From Cytophagales bacterium (GTDB lineage Bacteria > Bacteroidota > Bacteroidia > Cytophagales > 172606-1), in contig JAUJMU010000001.1 of assembly GCA_030446715.1 (NCBI GenBank), forward strand, positions 845,297-909,296: a stretch of DNA of 64,000 nt, written 5' to 3'. Position numbers and translations under genes: made by a program. Each line of letters begins with the position of its first letter. Position 1 is the first letter of the stretch. The notes beneath the pieces were generated by a model. That model had not been told where the DNA came from and ran no database searches. It was given only the letters and a program-made list of their open reading frames with translations. Below are positions 43,995 through 53,686 of this stretch, in pieces.

Positions 43995-45364
43995 GAAGAT
44001 GCAGTTGGAAGTTCAGTTTTGAAAGGAATGGAGGGGTTTATGGACAGGCACGATGCCTTCCTGCGGGCCTGAGGCCCGCCGGAATCAGGCAAACTGCATG
44101 GATAGCAATGCCGGTGCAGCCCGCTGATTTAGCCGGCAACAGCGGAAAGGAAGACTCTGCCCGTTTCTTTTGGGAAACAGGAGCAGCCAGCCACTCCATG
44201 CAGACCAGATCTGGTACTGCATCAGGAAACAGAAAACGGAATCGGGAAGGCACAAACAGCCACTGACCACTGACCGGGAAGCAAAATTACCGGCTAACAA
44301 AAAGTGTGGCGTACGTCAGGGCACGCGGTGCCAGCACGTCACCACGAGGATGCGTACTGACGCACGACCATGGATGGTCACGCAGGCAGCTGAACTTGTG
44401 AAATGCATAAAAAACAGGTTTCTGATACCGTGAAAAAGGGGTAAAAAAGTAGTTAGTATACGGCTGAACATTGCCAATGTTTCACCCAAGACAAGATAAG
44501 GATAACCCGGTGAAGTTTACTGAAATGTAGAATAAACAACTCAAAATCAATCCTTTTGATAGCTTGATTTTGAGTTGTTTATTTAATAAAATAATTTGTA
44601 ATAAATTTTTGAATATGTTACTCTCCGGAAAATTTTCTCTTATTCCGCCTTTAATTTACCGGGTAGTCAGGAGGAGTTTTCTGTTGATATTGTGCAAAAG
44701 ATGACCTTTCCCGGGTGGCATGTTTTGCAGCAAAAGCTTCCGGTGTGGAGTGGTTTTGTCCTAATTTTTAGTTGGAAAGTTTAAATGATCTTTTTTCGAA
44801 TTTAGCTGGCAACAATTTAAGGGCTGATGAGACCAGGTAAGTTTTTAGTTGAAAAAGAATAGAAAGTACACCAGTTCTGAAGTTTGATTTCCCTCTATAC
44901 ATGACTGTTCTGCCTGCGGCGGTTATTTTTTACGGCTCCCTGCTGCAAGCATTTTAATACATGTCACGGAAAATATATTGAATAACGTCTTGGAAGCCAT
45001 ATATTTAATTTTAAATTTGCTTTTCGCGCCCTCTCTTTGCCCGATAATAATACACAGCCAGGAAAAAGTACTGATTCTGCAACTGTTGTATAAATGCAGA
45101 AGTTGTAAATCTGCTCTCTTTTAACGTGACTTTTGGCACATGTTACGTCTTTCACACAAAGAACGCGGGTCTAATTTAGTGGAGCCTCCAGAAGAAAATC
45201 TGTTCAACCTAAAAATAATTCTAATTATGAAACAGTAATTATTACTTTGATTTTCCACCTCTCCCTGAAATGCGCATTTTATGCACAGGACTGAATGAGC
45301 CAGCTCTGTGAGAATTCCGAACCACTCTGCCCGGATGGGCAAAACCAGCAGATAAAAAACAGCT
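43995..45364. other. 1.37-kb gene-free region
   Basis: No frame here has protein-like content on either strand; the longest (about 95 codons at 45121-45408, minus) overlaps the hydrolase start and lacks any motif. The first 400 bases are GC-rich and the rest strongly AT-rich. The one clear structure is the long hairpin at 44531-44583. Regulatory sequence for the large secreted hydrolase probably lies in the last 300 bases, but no consensus box at proper spacing was found. Confidence 0.6.
44531..44583. repeat. Orphan perfect inverted repeat, 20-bp arms
   Basis: AATAAACAACTCAAAATCAA (44531-44550) and its exact complement (44564-44583) enclose a 13-base loop. It is far from any gene: 540 bases past the MBOAT start and 780 bases before the next gene. 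Could end an unrecognised small RNA or be a mobile-repeat remnant. Confidence 0.8.
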
Positions 45365-48300
45365 ATGAACAATAAATCAAGATCAGCGGCAAACTCGCTT
45401 TGCCGCATGGCACTGTTATGTATCTTTTACACACACATTCTGAATGTTCCACTATATGCTTCGGTCAGCCGGACATTCACTACTCCGGACGCAAAAAGTG
45501 CTTCCGCTCCGGCAGCTTCACCAGCAGTAAATTCCGTTGCTGCCCGTGAAGTTAAATTTGCTCCCCAGGGTGTGCGGGGACCTTTGAAGATCTCCGGCAA
45601 CGGGCGTTACTTCACCTACACCGATGGGACGCCTTTCTTTTACATGGGCGACACTGCATGGGAACTCTTCCACCGGCTCACCCGCGAAGAGGCTGACACT
45701 TACCTCAGCGACCGTGCGGGCAAGGGATTCAACGTAATTCAGGCAGTGGCTCTTGCAGAGATGGACGGGCTGAGAGTGCCCAACCCATACGGGCACGTAC
45801 CATTCCAGGATCTGGACCCTGCCAGACCCAACGAAGCTTACTGGCAGCATGTTGATTACATCATCAATAAAGCTGAATCACTGGGCATGTTTACCGGCCT
45901 TCTGCCCTCGTGGGGTGACAAATGGCAGAACGAGTGGGGTGCTGGCCCCAAGGTTTTCAATACGGACAACGCCCGCATCTACGGCGCGTGGCTGGCCAAC
46001 CGCTACAAAAACAAGCCGATCATCTGGATCATGGGCGGCGACCGTACGCCGGTATCATCTGAGCATTTTGAAATCATCCGTGCCATGGCTGAGGGTATCC
46101 GCAGTGTGGTGGGTAATTCGCAACTGATGACGTTCCACTCCGAAGGAGGCCGTTCGTCAGCTCTGTACTTTCACAACGACAGCTGGCTGACTTTCAATAC
46201 GTATCAGTCAGGGCATTACCGGTATAACGATGCCAGCAATTACCAGCTGGCTATGGATAACTACAACCGGAGCCCGGTAAAGCCCAGCCTGAACTCAGAA
46301 CCTGCCTACGAAGACCACCCGGTGGACTGGAACCCGGGCATTGGCTGGTTCGATGAATACGATGTACGTCAGGCTGCCTACTGGTCCGTGTTCTCGGGTG
46401 GTGCCGGGCACACCTACGGCAATCACAACATCTGGCAGTTTTATAATCACGACAACCCCCGCTACAACAGCGTGAGCCATGCCCGCACGCCCTGGCGTCA
46501 GGCCCTTGGCCACCCTGGTGCCGGACAAATGCAGCACCTGCGCAGGTTGGTTGAAGCCCGGCAAATGCTTGCCATGGTACCCGATCAGGGCCTGATTGCC
46601 TCCGGGCAGGGTTCCGGAGCCGACTACATTGCAGCTTCCCGGGGCGAAGATTTCGCTTTTATTTACCTTTCTGCCGGTCAGAATGTAACCGTTAACCTGG
46701 GCAGAGTATCCGGAAACGAGTTGAGGGGCTGGTGGTACGACACGCGGACCGGAAAGGCTACGCATATCGAAAAATTTGGTAACAACGGCACCCGTGCTTT
46801 CGATGCACCCGGCAGCAAAAACCGCGGCAACGACTGGGTGCTGATTCTGGATGATGCTTCCAAAAATTACGCGGCTCCCGACGGCACCCGGCCGCCTCAG
46901 GACGCGCCGGCCAATCAGGCTCCGGTCGTATCCGTGACGCAGCCCGGCAACAACGCCTCCTTTACCGCGCCGGCTTCCGTTGACCTGCAGGCAAACGCTT
47001 CTGACCCGGATGGCAGCGTGACCAGAGTGGAGTATTTCGAGGGCAATACCAAACTCGGCGAAGCTACCTCGGCTCCGTGGGCTTTCACCTGGAGAGATGT
47101 GGGGGAAGGCAATTATTCCGTTACGGCAAGGGCGACCGATGACAAAGGTGCTTCGGCTACTTCCGGCGCGGTGAATATAAGTATGAAAGCTCCGGCCCCG
47201 GCCCTGGTTGCAAACAAGGCGCCGGTCGTAGGACTGACCTCACCGGCTGCGGATGCCGGCTTCACGGCACCGGCCAGTGTAGACATAACGGCCGGTGCCA
47301 CCGATGAGGACGGGCAGGTAGTAAAGGTGGAGTACTTTGCCGGCAGTGCCTGGCTGGGAGAGAGGACCAGCTCTCCCTGGAGCTTCACCTGGCAGGATGC
47401 CGGTGCAGGCACCCATACGCTCACGGCCCGGGCCACTGACGACAAAGGCGCAGTGAGTATTTCGGCAGAAGTCACCATTGTGGTGGCTGCACCACCAGTA
47501 CCGACGCCAGCGCCTGCTCCGCCCGTTTCCTGCTCCGCCACGGGCACTGTTCTTGAGGAGGTCTGGCGCAACGTAACCGGTATTGCCGTCTCCGATATTC
47601 CTCTGCAAAGGAATCCGGATGCTTCAGGCCAGCTCACGGTGTTTGAGGCGGCCCGCAACTCGGGTGACAATTACGGACGCCGGGTCCGGGGCTACCTCTG
47701 CCCGCCGGCAACGGGTGAGTACACTTTCTGGCTTGCTTCCGATGACGCCGGTGAACTCTACCTGAGTACGGATGAGAATCCGGTCAATAGAAAGAGAATA
47801 GCTTCTGTCAGCGGCTGGGCCCGACCCGGAGAGTGGGAGAAGTATCCTTCCCAGAAATCAGCGAAGGTGAGGCTGGAAGCCGGCAGGCGCTACTACATTG
47901 AGGCCCTGCAGAAAGATGGTACCGGCGCAGACTATCTTGCGGTCGGCTGGCAGTTGCCGGACGGCGCAATGGAGAGACCCATTCCCGGCAGCCGTCTCTC
48001 TCCTTACGTGCCTGCTTCTCCGGAGCAGGGGCCTGCGTCCGCTGGCATAACTTCCTGCGACAATACCGGCGGACTACTGCGGGAGTTCTGGGCTAATGTG
48101 CGCGGTTGTGAAGTGAAGGATATCCCGGTGAACGCCCGGCCTGCGGGAAGCAGCATCATCAATTCCTTTGAGGGACCAATCAATTTCGGTACTGACTACG
48201 CTTCCCGCCTCCGGGGCTACATCTGTCCGCCGGTAACGGGTGAATATACCTTCTGGCTGGCTTCCGATGACGCCAGTGAACTCTACCTGAGTACAGATGA

Positions 48301-48808
48301 GGATCCGGCCAACAAAAGAAGAATCTCTTCCGTCAGCGGCTGGACCAATCCGAGAGAGTGGGAGAAGTACCCTACGCAAAAGTCAGTCAGCATCAGGCTT
48401 GAAACCGGCAGACGCTATTACGTGGAAGTGCTTCACAAGGACTGCCTCAACGGCGACTACGTCGGAGTGGGCTGGCAACTGCCCGGTGGTGCTCTGGAGA
48501 GACCCATTCCCGGTCCTCGTCTGATTCCTTTCCATACGGAAGCCGAACAGAAGATTGACATCCTGGAACGGGCCGAAGTATTCCCGAACCCGGCCAGCAG
48601 TTCAGCTACCCTGAGGTTCTACTCCAATGACGATCACGATGCTGAAATCGTGGTTACCAACTCGCTGGCTATGAAAGTGCTCACTGTCAGAAAGCAGGCC
48701 AAAGCCGGCAGGAATGAAGTTTTACTGCAGCTGGATAATCTGCAGAGAGGAGTGTATTACATTAATGTTGACAACGAGTACGCCGAGAAGCTGATTATTG
48801 CGCGTTAG
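45365..48808 (+). CDS. Secreted apiosidase-like glycoside hydrolase (DUF4038) with Ig, PA14 and type IX sorting domains
   Basis: A 1147-residue multidomain enzyme. After a signal (LCRMALLCIFYTHILNVPLY), residues about 72-410 form a DUF4038/GH140-like TIM barrel with FFYMGDTAWELFHRLTREEA, IIWIMGGDRTPVS (Asp226, likely acid/base) and NSEPAYEDHPV (Glu312, likely nucleophile). Residues 415-500 are the beta-sandwich usually found with it (LRGWWYDTRTGK). Two Ig-like domains (about 518-610 and 617-710) share NxAPVV and TARATDDKGA. Two PA14 domains (about 722-885, 898-1055) share GEYTFWLASDDAxELYLSTD. The end (VFPNPASSSATLRFYSND to EKLIIAR) is a type A type IX sorting domain, so the enzyme should be exported and possibly cell-surface bound. 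Likely target is a plant side-chain glycan; inference only. Confidence 0.9.
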   Translation: MNNKSRSAANSLCRMALLCIFYTHILNVPLYASVSRTFTTPDAKSASAPAASPAVNSVAAREVKFAPQGVRGPLKISGNGRYFTYTDGTPFFYMGDTAWELFHRLTREEADTYLSDRAGKGFNVIQAVALAEMDGLRVPNPYGHVPFQDLDPARPNEAYWQHVDYIINKAESLGMFTGLLPSWGDKWQNEWGAGPKVFNTDNARIYGAWLANRYKNKPIIWIMGGDRTPVSSEHFEIIRAMAEGIRSVVGNSQLMTFHSEGGRSSALYFHNDSWLTFNTYQSGHYRYNDASNYQLAMDNYNRSPVKPSLNSEPAYEDHPVDWNPGIGWFDEYDVRQAAYWSVFSGGAGHTYGNHNIWQFYNHDNPRYNSVSHARTPWRQALGHPGAGQMQHLRRLVEARQMLAMVPDQGLIASGQGSGADYIAASRGEDFAFIYLSAGQNVTVNLGRVSGNELRGWWYDTRTGKATHIEKFGNNGTRAFDAPGSKNRGNDWVLILDDASKNYAAPDGTRPPQDAPANQAPVVSVTQPGNNASFTAPASVDLQANASDPDGSVTRVEYFEGNTKLGEATSAPWAFTWRDVGEGNYSVTARATDDKGASATSGAVNISMKAPAPALVANKAPVVGLTSPAADAGFTAPASVDITAGATDEDGQVVKVEYFAGSAWLGERTSSPWSFTWQDAGAGTHTLTARATDDKGAVSISAEVTIVVAAPPVPTPAPAPPVSCSATGTVLEEVWRNVTGIAVSDIPLQRNPDASGQLTVFEAARNSGDNYGRRVRGYLCPPATGEYTFWLASDDAGELYLSTDENPVNRKRIASVSGWARPGEWEKYPSQKSAKVRLEAGRRYYIEALQKDGTGADYLAVGWQLPDGAMERPIPGSRLSPYVPASPEQGPASAGITSCDNTGGLLREFWANVRGCEVKDIPVNARPAGSSIINSFEGPINFGTDYASRLRGYICPPVTGEYTFWLASDDASELYLSTDEDPANKRRISSVSGWTNPREWEKYPTQKSVSIRLETGRRYYVEVLHKDCLNGDYVGVGWQLPGGALERPIPGPRLIPFHTEAEQKIDILERAEVFPNPASSSATLRFYSNDDHDAEIVVTNSLAMKVLTVRKQAKAGRNEVLLQLDNLQRGVYYINVDNEYAEKLIIAR

Positions 48809-48939
48809 AAGTGGCAGAAGTAATTACGAATTACTTCTTCCCTGAATGTCTTTTGATTATCAATTATATGAAACGCTGTACCCGGGTGAATAAATAGCAG
48901 AAATCTGAAACCTGATATTGTGCAGCCGCTTATAACAGC

Positions 48940-48969
48940 AAAACAGCAGGCCCGGAAGCCTGCTGTTTT
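48940..48969. terminator. Bidirectional terminator, hydrolase / M20 gene
   Basis: AAAACAGCAGGC (48940-48951) and GCCTGCTGTTTT (48958-48969) around a 6-base loop, between convergent genes. Confidence 0.9.
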
Positions 48970-48988
48970 ATTTTCCTCCCGGGTTTTT

Positions 48989-50182
48989 TTACCCGATCAT
49001 GCGCCTCAGTTCCTCCACCGCCAGCCAGCTCATCAGTCCGGCTCCGGTTTCCAGTGCTTTTTCGTCAATGTCGAAGGTAGGCGTATGCACTGACGACACA
49101 ATGCCGCGGGCTTCGTTGCGCGTACCGAGCCGGTAAAAGCAGGCGTCGGTTTGCCGGGTGTAGAAAGCAAAGTCTTCGGCGGCCATCCACACATCCAGAT
49201 CCAGTACATTTTCGGCGCCCACGTATTGCACAGCCCTTTCTTTGGACCGCCGGGTGAGTTCCGGGTGGTTTTTCAGGAACGGATAGCCGCGCAGGATATC
49301 GAAGCTGCAATCACCTTCCATGGCTTCGGCAATGCCTTCGGCCATTTTTTTCATTTTACGCAGTGCGTTTTCACGCCACTCCTCGTTCAGGGTCCGGAAA
49401 GTGCCTTCAATGTGCACTTCGTTGGGAATGACGTTGGTCGCCCCGTTGGCAATCACCTTGCCGAAGGACAGCACCGAGGGAATTTTCGGATTGGCGTGGC
49501 GGCTTACAATCTGCTGCAGCGCCACAATGATGTGCGACGCGATCAGCACCGGATCAATGTTCTGGTCGGGCATGGCCCCATGACCGCCTTTGCCCTTTAC
49601 CGTCACGTACAGTTCGTCGGCGCTGGCCATGTACAAGCCTTCCCGGAAGCCAACTTTACCTACCGGGATATTGGGTGCTACGTGCTGGCCCAGCATGCCG
49701 GCCGGCCGCGGATTTTCCAGTACGCCCTCTTTGATCATCATGGCCGCGCCGCCCGGAGCTTTTTCTTCGCCCGGCTGAAAGACCAGCTTGACCGTTCCGC
49801 TGAATTCTTCTTTCAATCTGCTCAGAATCTGAGCCACTCCGAGCAGGGAAGCTGTATGTACATCGTGGCCGCAGGCATGCATCACGCCGGGGTTGGTGGA
49901 TTTGTAGGGGACCTCGCTGGCCTCCAGAATGGGCAGCGCATCCATATCGGCCCGCAGGGCTACTGTTCCCGAATCCGGGTTTTGGCCCCTGATCAGGGCG
50001 ACTACGCCGGTGCCCGCAACGCCTTCCTGCGGCTCCAGCCCCAGCGCACGCAGCTTGCCGGCCACGTACCGGGCGGTATTGTATTCCTGAAAGGACAATT
50101 CAGGATTGGCGTGCAGGTGCCGGCGCGAAAGGATTATGTCTTCGGCGTACTGGCTGGCAAGGGATTTGATCTGGTCAAGCAT
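48989..50182 (-). CDS. M20-family amidohydrolase (N-acyl-amino-acid hydrolase type)
   Basis: A 397-residue zinc peptidase-fold enzyme that hydrolyses N-acylated amino acids (hippurate/IAA-conjugate/N-acetyl-diaminopimelate type). Motifs are DIILSRRHLHANPELSFQEY, VALRADMDALPI, GVMHACGHDVHTASLLG, VKLVFQPGEEKAPGGAAMMI, GKGGHGAMPDQNIDPVLIAS and VWMAAEDFAFYTRQTDACFY. These give all metal ligands and the catalytic Glu. The frame is open 38 codons further upstream, but MLDQIKSLASQYAEDIILSR at 50182 is the family-like start. It stands alone on its strand and ends at a bidirectional terminator. Confidence 0.94.
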   Translation of the reverse strand: MLDQIKSLASQYAEDIILSRRHLHANPELSFQEYNTARYVAGKLRALGLEPQEGVAGTGVVALIRGQNPDSGTVALRADMDALPILEASEVPYKSTNPGVMHACGHDVHTASLLGVAQILSRLKEEFSGTVKLVFQPGEEKAPGGAAMMIKEGVLENPRPAGMLGQHVAPNIPVGKVGFREGLYMASADELYVTVKGKGGHGAMPDQNIDPVLIASHIIVALQQIVSRHANPKIPSVLSFGKVIANGATNVIPNEVHIEGTFRTLNEEWRENALRKMKKMAEGIAEAMEGDCSFDILRGYPFLKNHPELTRRSKERAVQYVGAENVLDLDVWMAAEDFAFYTRQTDACFYRLGTRNEARGIVSSVHTPTFDIDEKALETGAGLMSWLAVEELRRMIG

Positions 50183-50288
50183 TGTATCAATTGAAAATGA
50201 AAAGTGTCTGAATGTTGCGGGCAAATCTTTAATTATCCTATATCTCTGCTTTCCGGCGTCCGGAAACGGCTGCGAGATGACCGGCCAT

Positions 50289-50810
50289 TCAGTCATCCAG
50301 TTTACGGGGCGGATCCTGCATGCCTTTCAGCTGCCATTTTTCCCCGTACACCGAAGCGTAAACTATCTCAATCTGCGCCTGTTCATCTTCAAACCACCGC
50401 CGGAGCTTATTCCGGACTTCCGGAGCGTTGGCAACGCTGAATAATTCCATTGTCTGACCGGCGGGAATCACACGGCCCGGACTGAGGTTGGTAGAAGTAT
50501 ACCGGATGGGATCATTGGGAGCAATCACCTTTCTGAAAAAAGTGTTGTGGTCCATTGCGTACACTTTGCCGGCGTAGTGAATTTTAACTTCCTGAATAAA
50601 GGCGGGGCCAATACCATTATTTACCAGAAGAAGCTTATAATCTGCACCACTGCCGCTGTTCCACAATTCCAGGTACGGCAAAGCGGAAGCGTATTGCTGT
50701 TTTTGCAGCAGCCTTGCTTCATAAATGTATACGCTGAAAGTACCTAAACTAATCAGAAAAGCAGCAATGCCGAATAGCCGGTCACTGTTTGGAAATCCGG
50801 AAGTGTTCAT
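50289..50810 (-). CDS. Hypothetical protein with one membrane helix
   Basis: A 173-residue protein of unknown function. The start MNTSGFPNSDRLFGIAAFLI at 50810 puts a membrane helix (LFGIAAFLISLGTFSVYIY) near the N-terminus. A basic linker (EARLLQKQQYASALPYLELW) and a predicted beta-sandwich (KLLLVNNGIGPAFIQEVKIH, SPGRVIPAGQTMELFSVANA, QIEIVYASVYGEKWQL) follow. The arrangement resembles small anchored proteins with an extracytoplasmic or cytosolic Ig-like domain. A longer start at 50939 would overlap the divergent MOSC gene and is disfavoured. No partner gene is evident. Confidence 0.7.
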   Translation of the reverse strand: MNTSGFPNSDRLFGIAAFLISLGTFSVYIYEARLLQKQQYASALPYLELWNSGSGADYKLLLVNNGIGPAFIQEVKIHYAGKVYAMDHNTFFRKVIAPNDPIRYTSTNLSPGRVIPAGQTMELFSVANAPEVRNKLRRWFEDEQAQIEIVYASVYGEKWQLKGMQDPPRKLDD

Positions 50811-50910
50811 AAGGAAGAAAGTAACCCAAACATCAGTTATCTTCGCGGGCAAGTACGGGTACAAAAGTAGAACCAACCTTCCGGCAAGCAAAAAAATACG
50901 CTGAATAAAC

Positions 50911-51744
50911 GTGGCGACCAACCTGCATCTTTCGGCCATTTATGTGTATCCGATAAAATCTTTGGGCGGAATCCGGCTGGAAACTGCCGCCGTGGAGGCC
51001 CGGGGCCTGGCTTATGACCGCCGCTGGATGCTGGTGGATGAACACAATACCTTTCTGACGCAGCGGAAGTATCCGCAGATGGCGCTGCTGCGGGTAGAAA
51101 TCCGGCCGGACGGTCTGCGGGTGTTTACCAGTGGCAAACCTGATCTGCTGATGCCGTACGAGCCGCAGAGGGGCGAAGAACTGCGGGTGACGGTTTGGGA
51201 TGATACCTGCACGGCCATTGCCGTAAGTGCGGAAGCTGATCAGTGGTTTTCGGAGGCAATCGGCTTTCCGTGCCGGCTGGTGTACATGCCCGAAAGGTCC
51301 ATCCGGCCGGTGGATGAGCGGTACGCCCGGGAGGATGATCATGTCAGCTTTGCCGACGCCTACCCTTTTCTGCTGATCGGCGAAGCTTCCCTGAATGACC
51401 TGAATGTCCGCCTGACGGAGCCGGTGCCCATGAACCGGTTCCGGCCCAATTTTGTGGTAAGCGGTTCAGAACCTTTTGCTGAAGACGCGTGGCACGGGTT
51501 GCGCATCGGCAACAGCCTTTTCTACGGCGCAAAACCCTGCGCCCGGTGCATACTGATTACCATTGACCAGACTACGGCCGCTAAGGGCAAAGAGCCCCTT
51601 CTGACGCTGGCTGGCTACCGGTCAGCCAATAACAAAGTATACTTCGGGCAGAATCTGCTCTACGGCGGAGAGGGAACGCAGGTGCGGGTGGGTGATGTGG
51701 TAGAAGTCGTCAGCCGCCGTGAAGCTGTCTTACTTCGACGCTGA
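50911..51744 (+). CDS. MOSC-domain protein (YcbX/mARC-like)
   Basis: A 277-residue molybdenum-cofactor-linked protein. It begins at a GTG (50911) with ATNLHLSAIYVYPIKSLGGI, the MOSC N-terminal beta-barrel with GLAYDRRWMLVDEHNTFLTQ. The MOSC domain carries PVPMNRFRPNFVVSGSEPFA and the Moco-cysteine block GAKPCARCILITIDQTTAAK, then GYRSANNKVYFGQNLLYGGE. Relatives reduce N-hydroxylated compounds using an electron donor that is not fused here. It is divergent from the small membrane protein gene. Its last 15 bases overlap the end of the convergent amine oxidase gene. Confidence 0.93.
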   Translation: MATNLHLSAIYVYPIKSLGGIRLETAAVEARGLAYDRRWMLVDEHNTFLTQRKYPQMALLRVEIRPDGLRVFTSGKPDLLMPYEPQRGEELRVTVWDDTCTAIAVSAEADQWFSEAIGFPCRLVYMPERSIRPVDERYAREDDHVSFADAYPFLLIGEASLNDLNVRLTEPVPMNRFRPNFVVSGSEPFAEDAWHGLRIGNSLFYGAKPCARCILITIDQTTAAKGKEPLLTLAGYRSANNKVYFGQNLLYGGEGTQVRVGDVVEVVSRREAVLLRR

Positions 51745-53316
51745 AGCGCCGCCCCGCTGCACCCGTTCGTGAATGGCCTCCACGGTGCGCCGCGCTGACT
51801 CAAAAGAGCCGGCAATCCACGCGGTAAGGTAAGAGGTATGTTCGCCCGCAAAGTAGATGTTGCCGTCGGGCTTCAGGAAAGCGGGGTAATACCGCTGCCG
51901 TGCTTCGGGCGAATACACCGCCCAGCCGCCCATGCTGTAGGGGATCTTCTGCCAGGCGAGGGAAAAGCAGGACTCAAACTCCTTTCCGTACTGCGGGTGA
52001 ATTTTGCCTCCCTGCTCCAGCACCATTTTCTGACGGTCAGGGAGAGAGAGGTTGCCCAGCCGTTCGGCGGTGGAGCCGTAATTGTAGCAGCCGATCAGCA
52101 CGCCCTTTTTGCCGAGGTAACCTGAGCAGGGATACACCACCTGCGTAATGTCCATATTGGTGCGGCTGATGCCGCCGTAGATGCTGTCATCTTCTTCCCA
52201 GAAGCGGCGCCTGAACTGCAGGCCCACTTTACAGGTGTCGTTGTAAGGCACCATATCCACGGCCCGCTGCACATCAGAAGAGAAATTGTTGGCAATGGTG
52301 CTCAGCACCGGCAGCGGAATGGTGCAGATGCAGAAGTCGCCGGCAAGTTCCCTGGTAGCTCCCGTCTTTTGATCCTGATACACCACGCTGGCCCCATTTT
52401 CAGTTTTTTTGATTTCCTTCACTGCGGCTCCGTAAAGGATCTTTTTTCCGATCTTTTTTACGAAGGCATCGGTAAGCCGGTCGGTGCCGCCCGGAACCAT
52501 CAGCATGGTCGTTTGCTGCTCATAGGTGTATTCGGGCACGTTGTAGAAGTGCGGCGACAGGTAGCCGGCCTCAATCAGGTGCAGCAGGGCCGGGGCGTCG
52601 GCCATCTTGCCGGGCTGATCGTAGGCACCGGGCACCACACTGTAGCCACGGCGGGAGGAGCCTTTATAGAGTCTGGTTGCATCTAAGCTGCCCTCAGCCA
52701 CCAGGTATCCGATGATCTTTTCCCGGTCTTCCGGCGAAAGGGGCAGGTCCAGCGCCGACTGGTCGAAAGCTTTGGCCAGCAGTTCAGTGGTGTAGCCGCG
52801 CATATCGCTGTGCAGTTCCCGCTGCCGGATGCGCTTGCTGGCCAGCGGGCCGGTACCGCCGTCGCTGTAGTAGTAAGCTCCTTCGTTGGTATTGTTGAAG
52901 CTTTCCAGCGGTACGCCCAACTCGCGGCAGTACGCGATCACTGACTCGTGGTGGTGAGGAATCCGCATCGCGCCGGCGTTAAAAAATTGCCCTTCGTCAA
53001 ACGTGCAGGTTTGTTCGGTTCCCTCCGTTTCCGTTTCCTTTGTACCCTTGCGGACGGTCCAGACCCGGCCACCCGGACGGTTGCGGGCTTCCAGCAGGGT
53101 GCAGTCATAGCCTTTCTTGCCCAGTTCGTAGGCCGTTGCCAATCCGGCCATGCCCGCTCCCAGGATGATGATGCGTTTGCCGTTGCCGCTGCCCGGCAGG
53201 TTGAGGGTACGGGCCGGGGCCTCCGGAATCAGGCCGAGGGCCATCATGGCGGTGTAGCCGGAGCCGGTCAGTTGTGCAGCTTTCCGGATAAAGTGTCGGC
53301 GGGTTAAATAGGTCAT
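51730..53316 (-). CDS. Flavin monoamine oxidase-type protein with Tat signal
   Basis: A 528-residue FAD enzyme of the amine-oxidase family. The N-terminus MTYLTRRHFIRKAAQLTGSG has a twin-arginine pattern, suggesting export of the folded flavoprotein. The FAD-binding motif is KRIIILGAGMAGLATAYELG followed by LLEARNRPGGRVWT. The substrate region includes FFNAGAMRIPHHHESVIAYC, LMVPGGTDRLTDAFV and PYSMGGWAVYSPEARQRYYP, and the C-terminal FAD site is IYFAGEHTSYLTAWIAGSFE. These are the landmarks of L-amino-acid or monoamine oxidases; substrate unknown. It is tail-to-tail with the MOSC gene with a 15-base overlap. Confidence 0.92.
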   Translation of the reverse strand: MTYLTRRHFIRKAAQLTGSGYTAMMALGLIPEAPARTLNLPGSGNGKRIIILGAGMAGLATAYELGKKGYDCTLLEARNRPGGRVWTVRKGTKETETEGTEQTCTFDEGQFFNAGAMRIPHHHESVIAYCRELGVPLESFNNTNEGAYYYSDGGTGPLASKRIRQRELHSDMRGYTTELLAKAFDQSALDLPLSPEDREKIIGYLVAEGSLDATRLYKGSSRRGYSVVPGAYDQPGKMADAPALLHLIEAGYLSPHFYNVPEYTYEQQTTMLMVPGGTDRLTDAFVKKIGKKILYGAAVKEIKKTENGASVVYQDQKTGATRELAGDFCICTIPLPVLSTIANNFSSDVQRAVDMVPYNDTCKVGLQFRRRFWEEDDSIYGGISRTNMDITQVVYPCSGYLGKKGVLIGCYNYGSTAERLGNLSLPDRQKMVLEQGGKIHPQYGKEFESCFSLAWQKIPYSMGGWAVYSPEARQRYYPAFLKPDGNIYFAGEHTSYLTAWIAGSFESARRTVEAIHERVQRGGASASK

Positions 53317-53686
53317 AGGGCGGCGTGAAGCAATTGAGAGATGAATCTACTAAAGGGCAAGAAAGGGGTAAAAAGCCTTTTTATCAATAGATTATTCTAA
53401 TAATAAGTTATATAAATTGCATTTAATTATGAAAAATGATAAAAAACAGAATTTTAAGGAGGATCGCTTCTGTAAAGCCCGTTGTGGCTGCCGGCTGACC
53501 ACCGGGTAGATGCAAGGGATTTGAATCTGCAGCCGTGAGCTCTGGTGCACAAAAAGGCAAATATTTTTGGGGATTTCAACCGGCTTTCGTAAACTTATTA
53601 GCATCCCTCCTTTTGGCCGTGGCGAAGCCTTTGGCTGGGAACATTGTCAGCCTTCACCGGGTTATTTTACTGAAGCTTCTCACGTT

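Noticed and set aside
45121-45408. A 95-codon minus-strand frame at the start of the hydrolase gene
   Set aside because: It overlaps the hydrolase start, has no motif or coding bias, and lies in AT-rich regulatory sequence.
51730-51744. A fusion or frameshift between MOSC and amine oxidase genes
   Set aside because: They are convergent on opposite strands and merely overlap by 15 bases at their ends.
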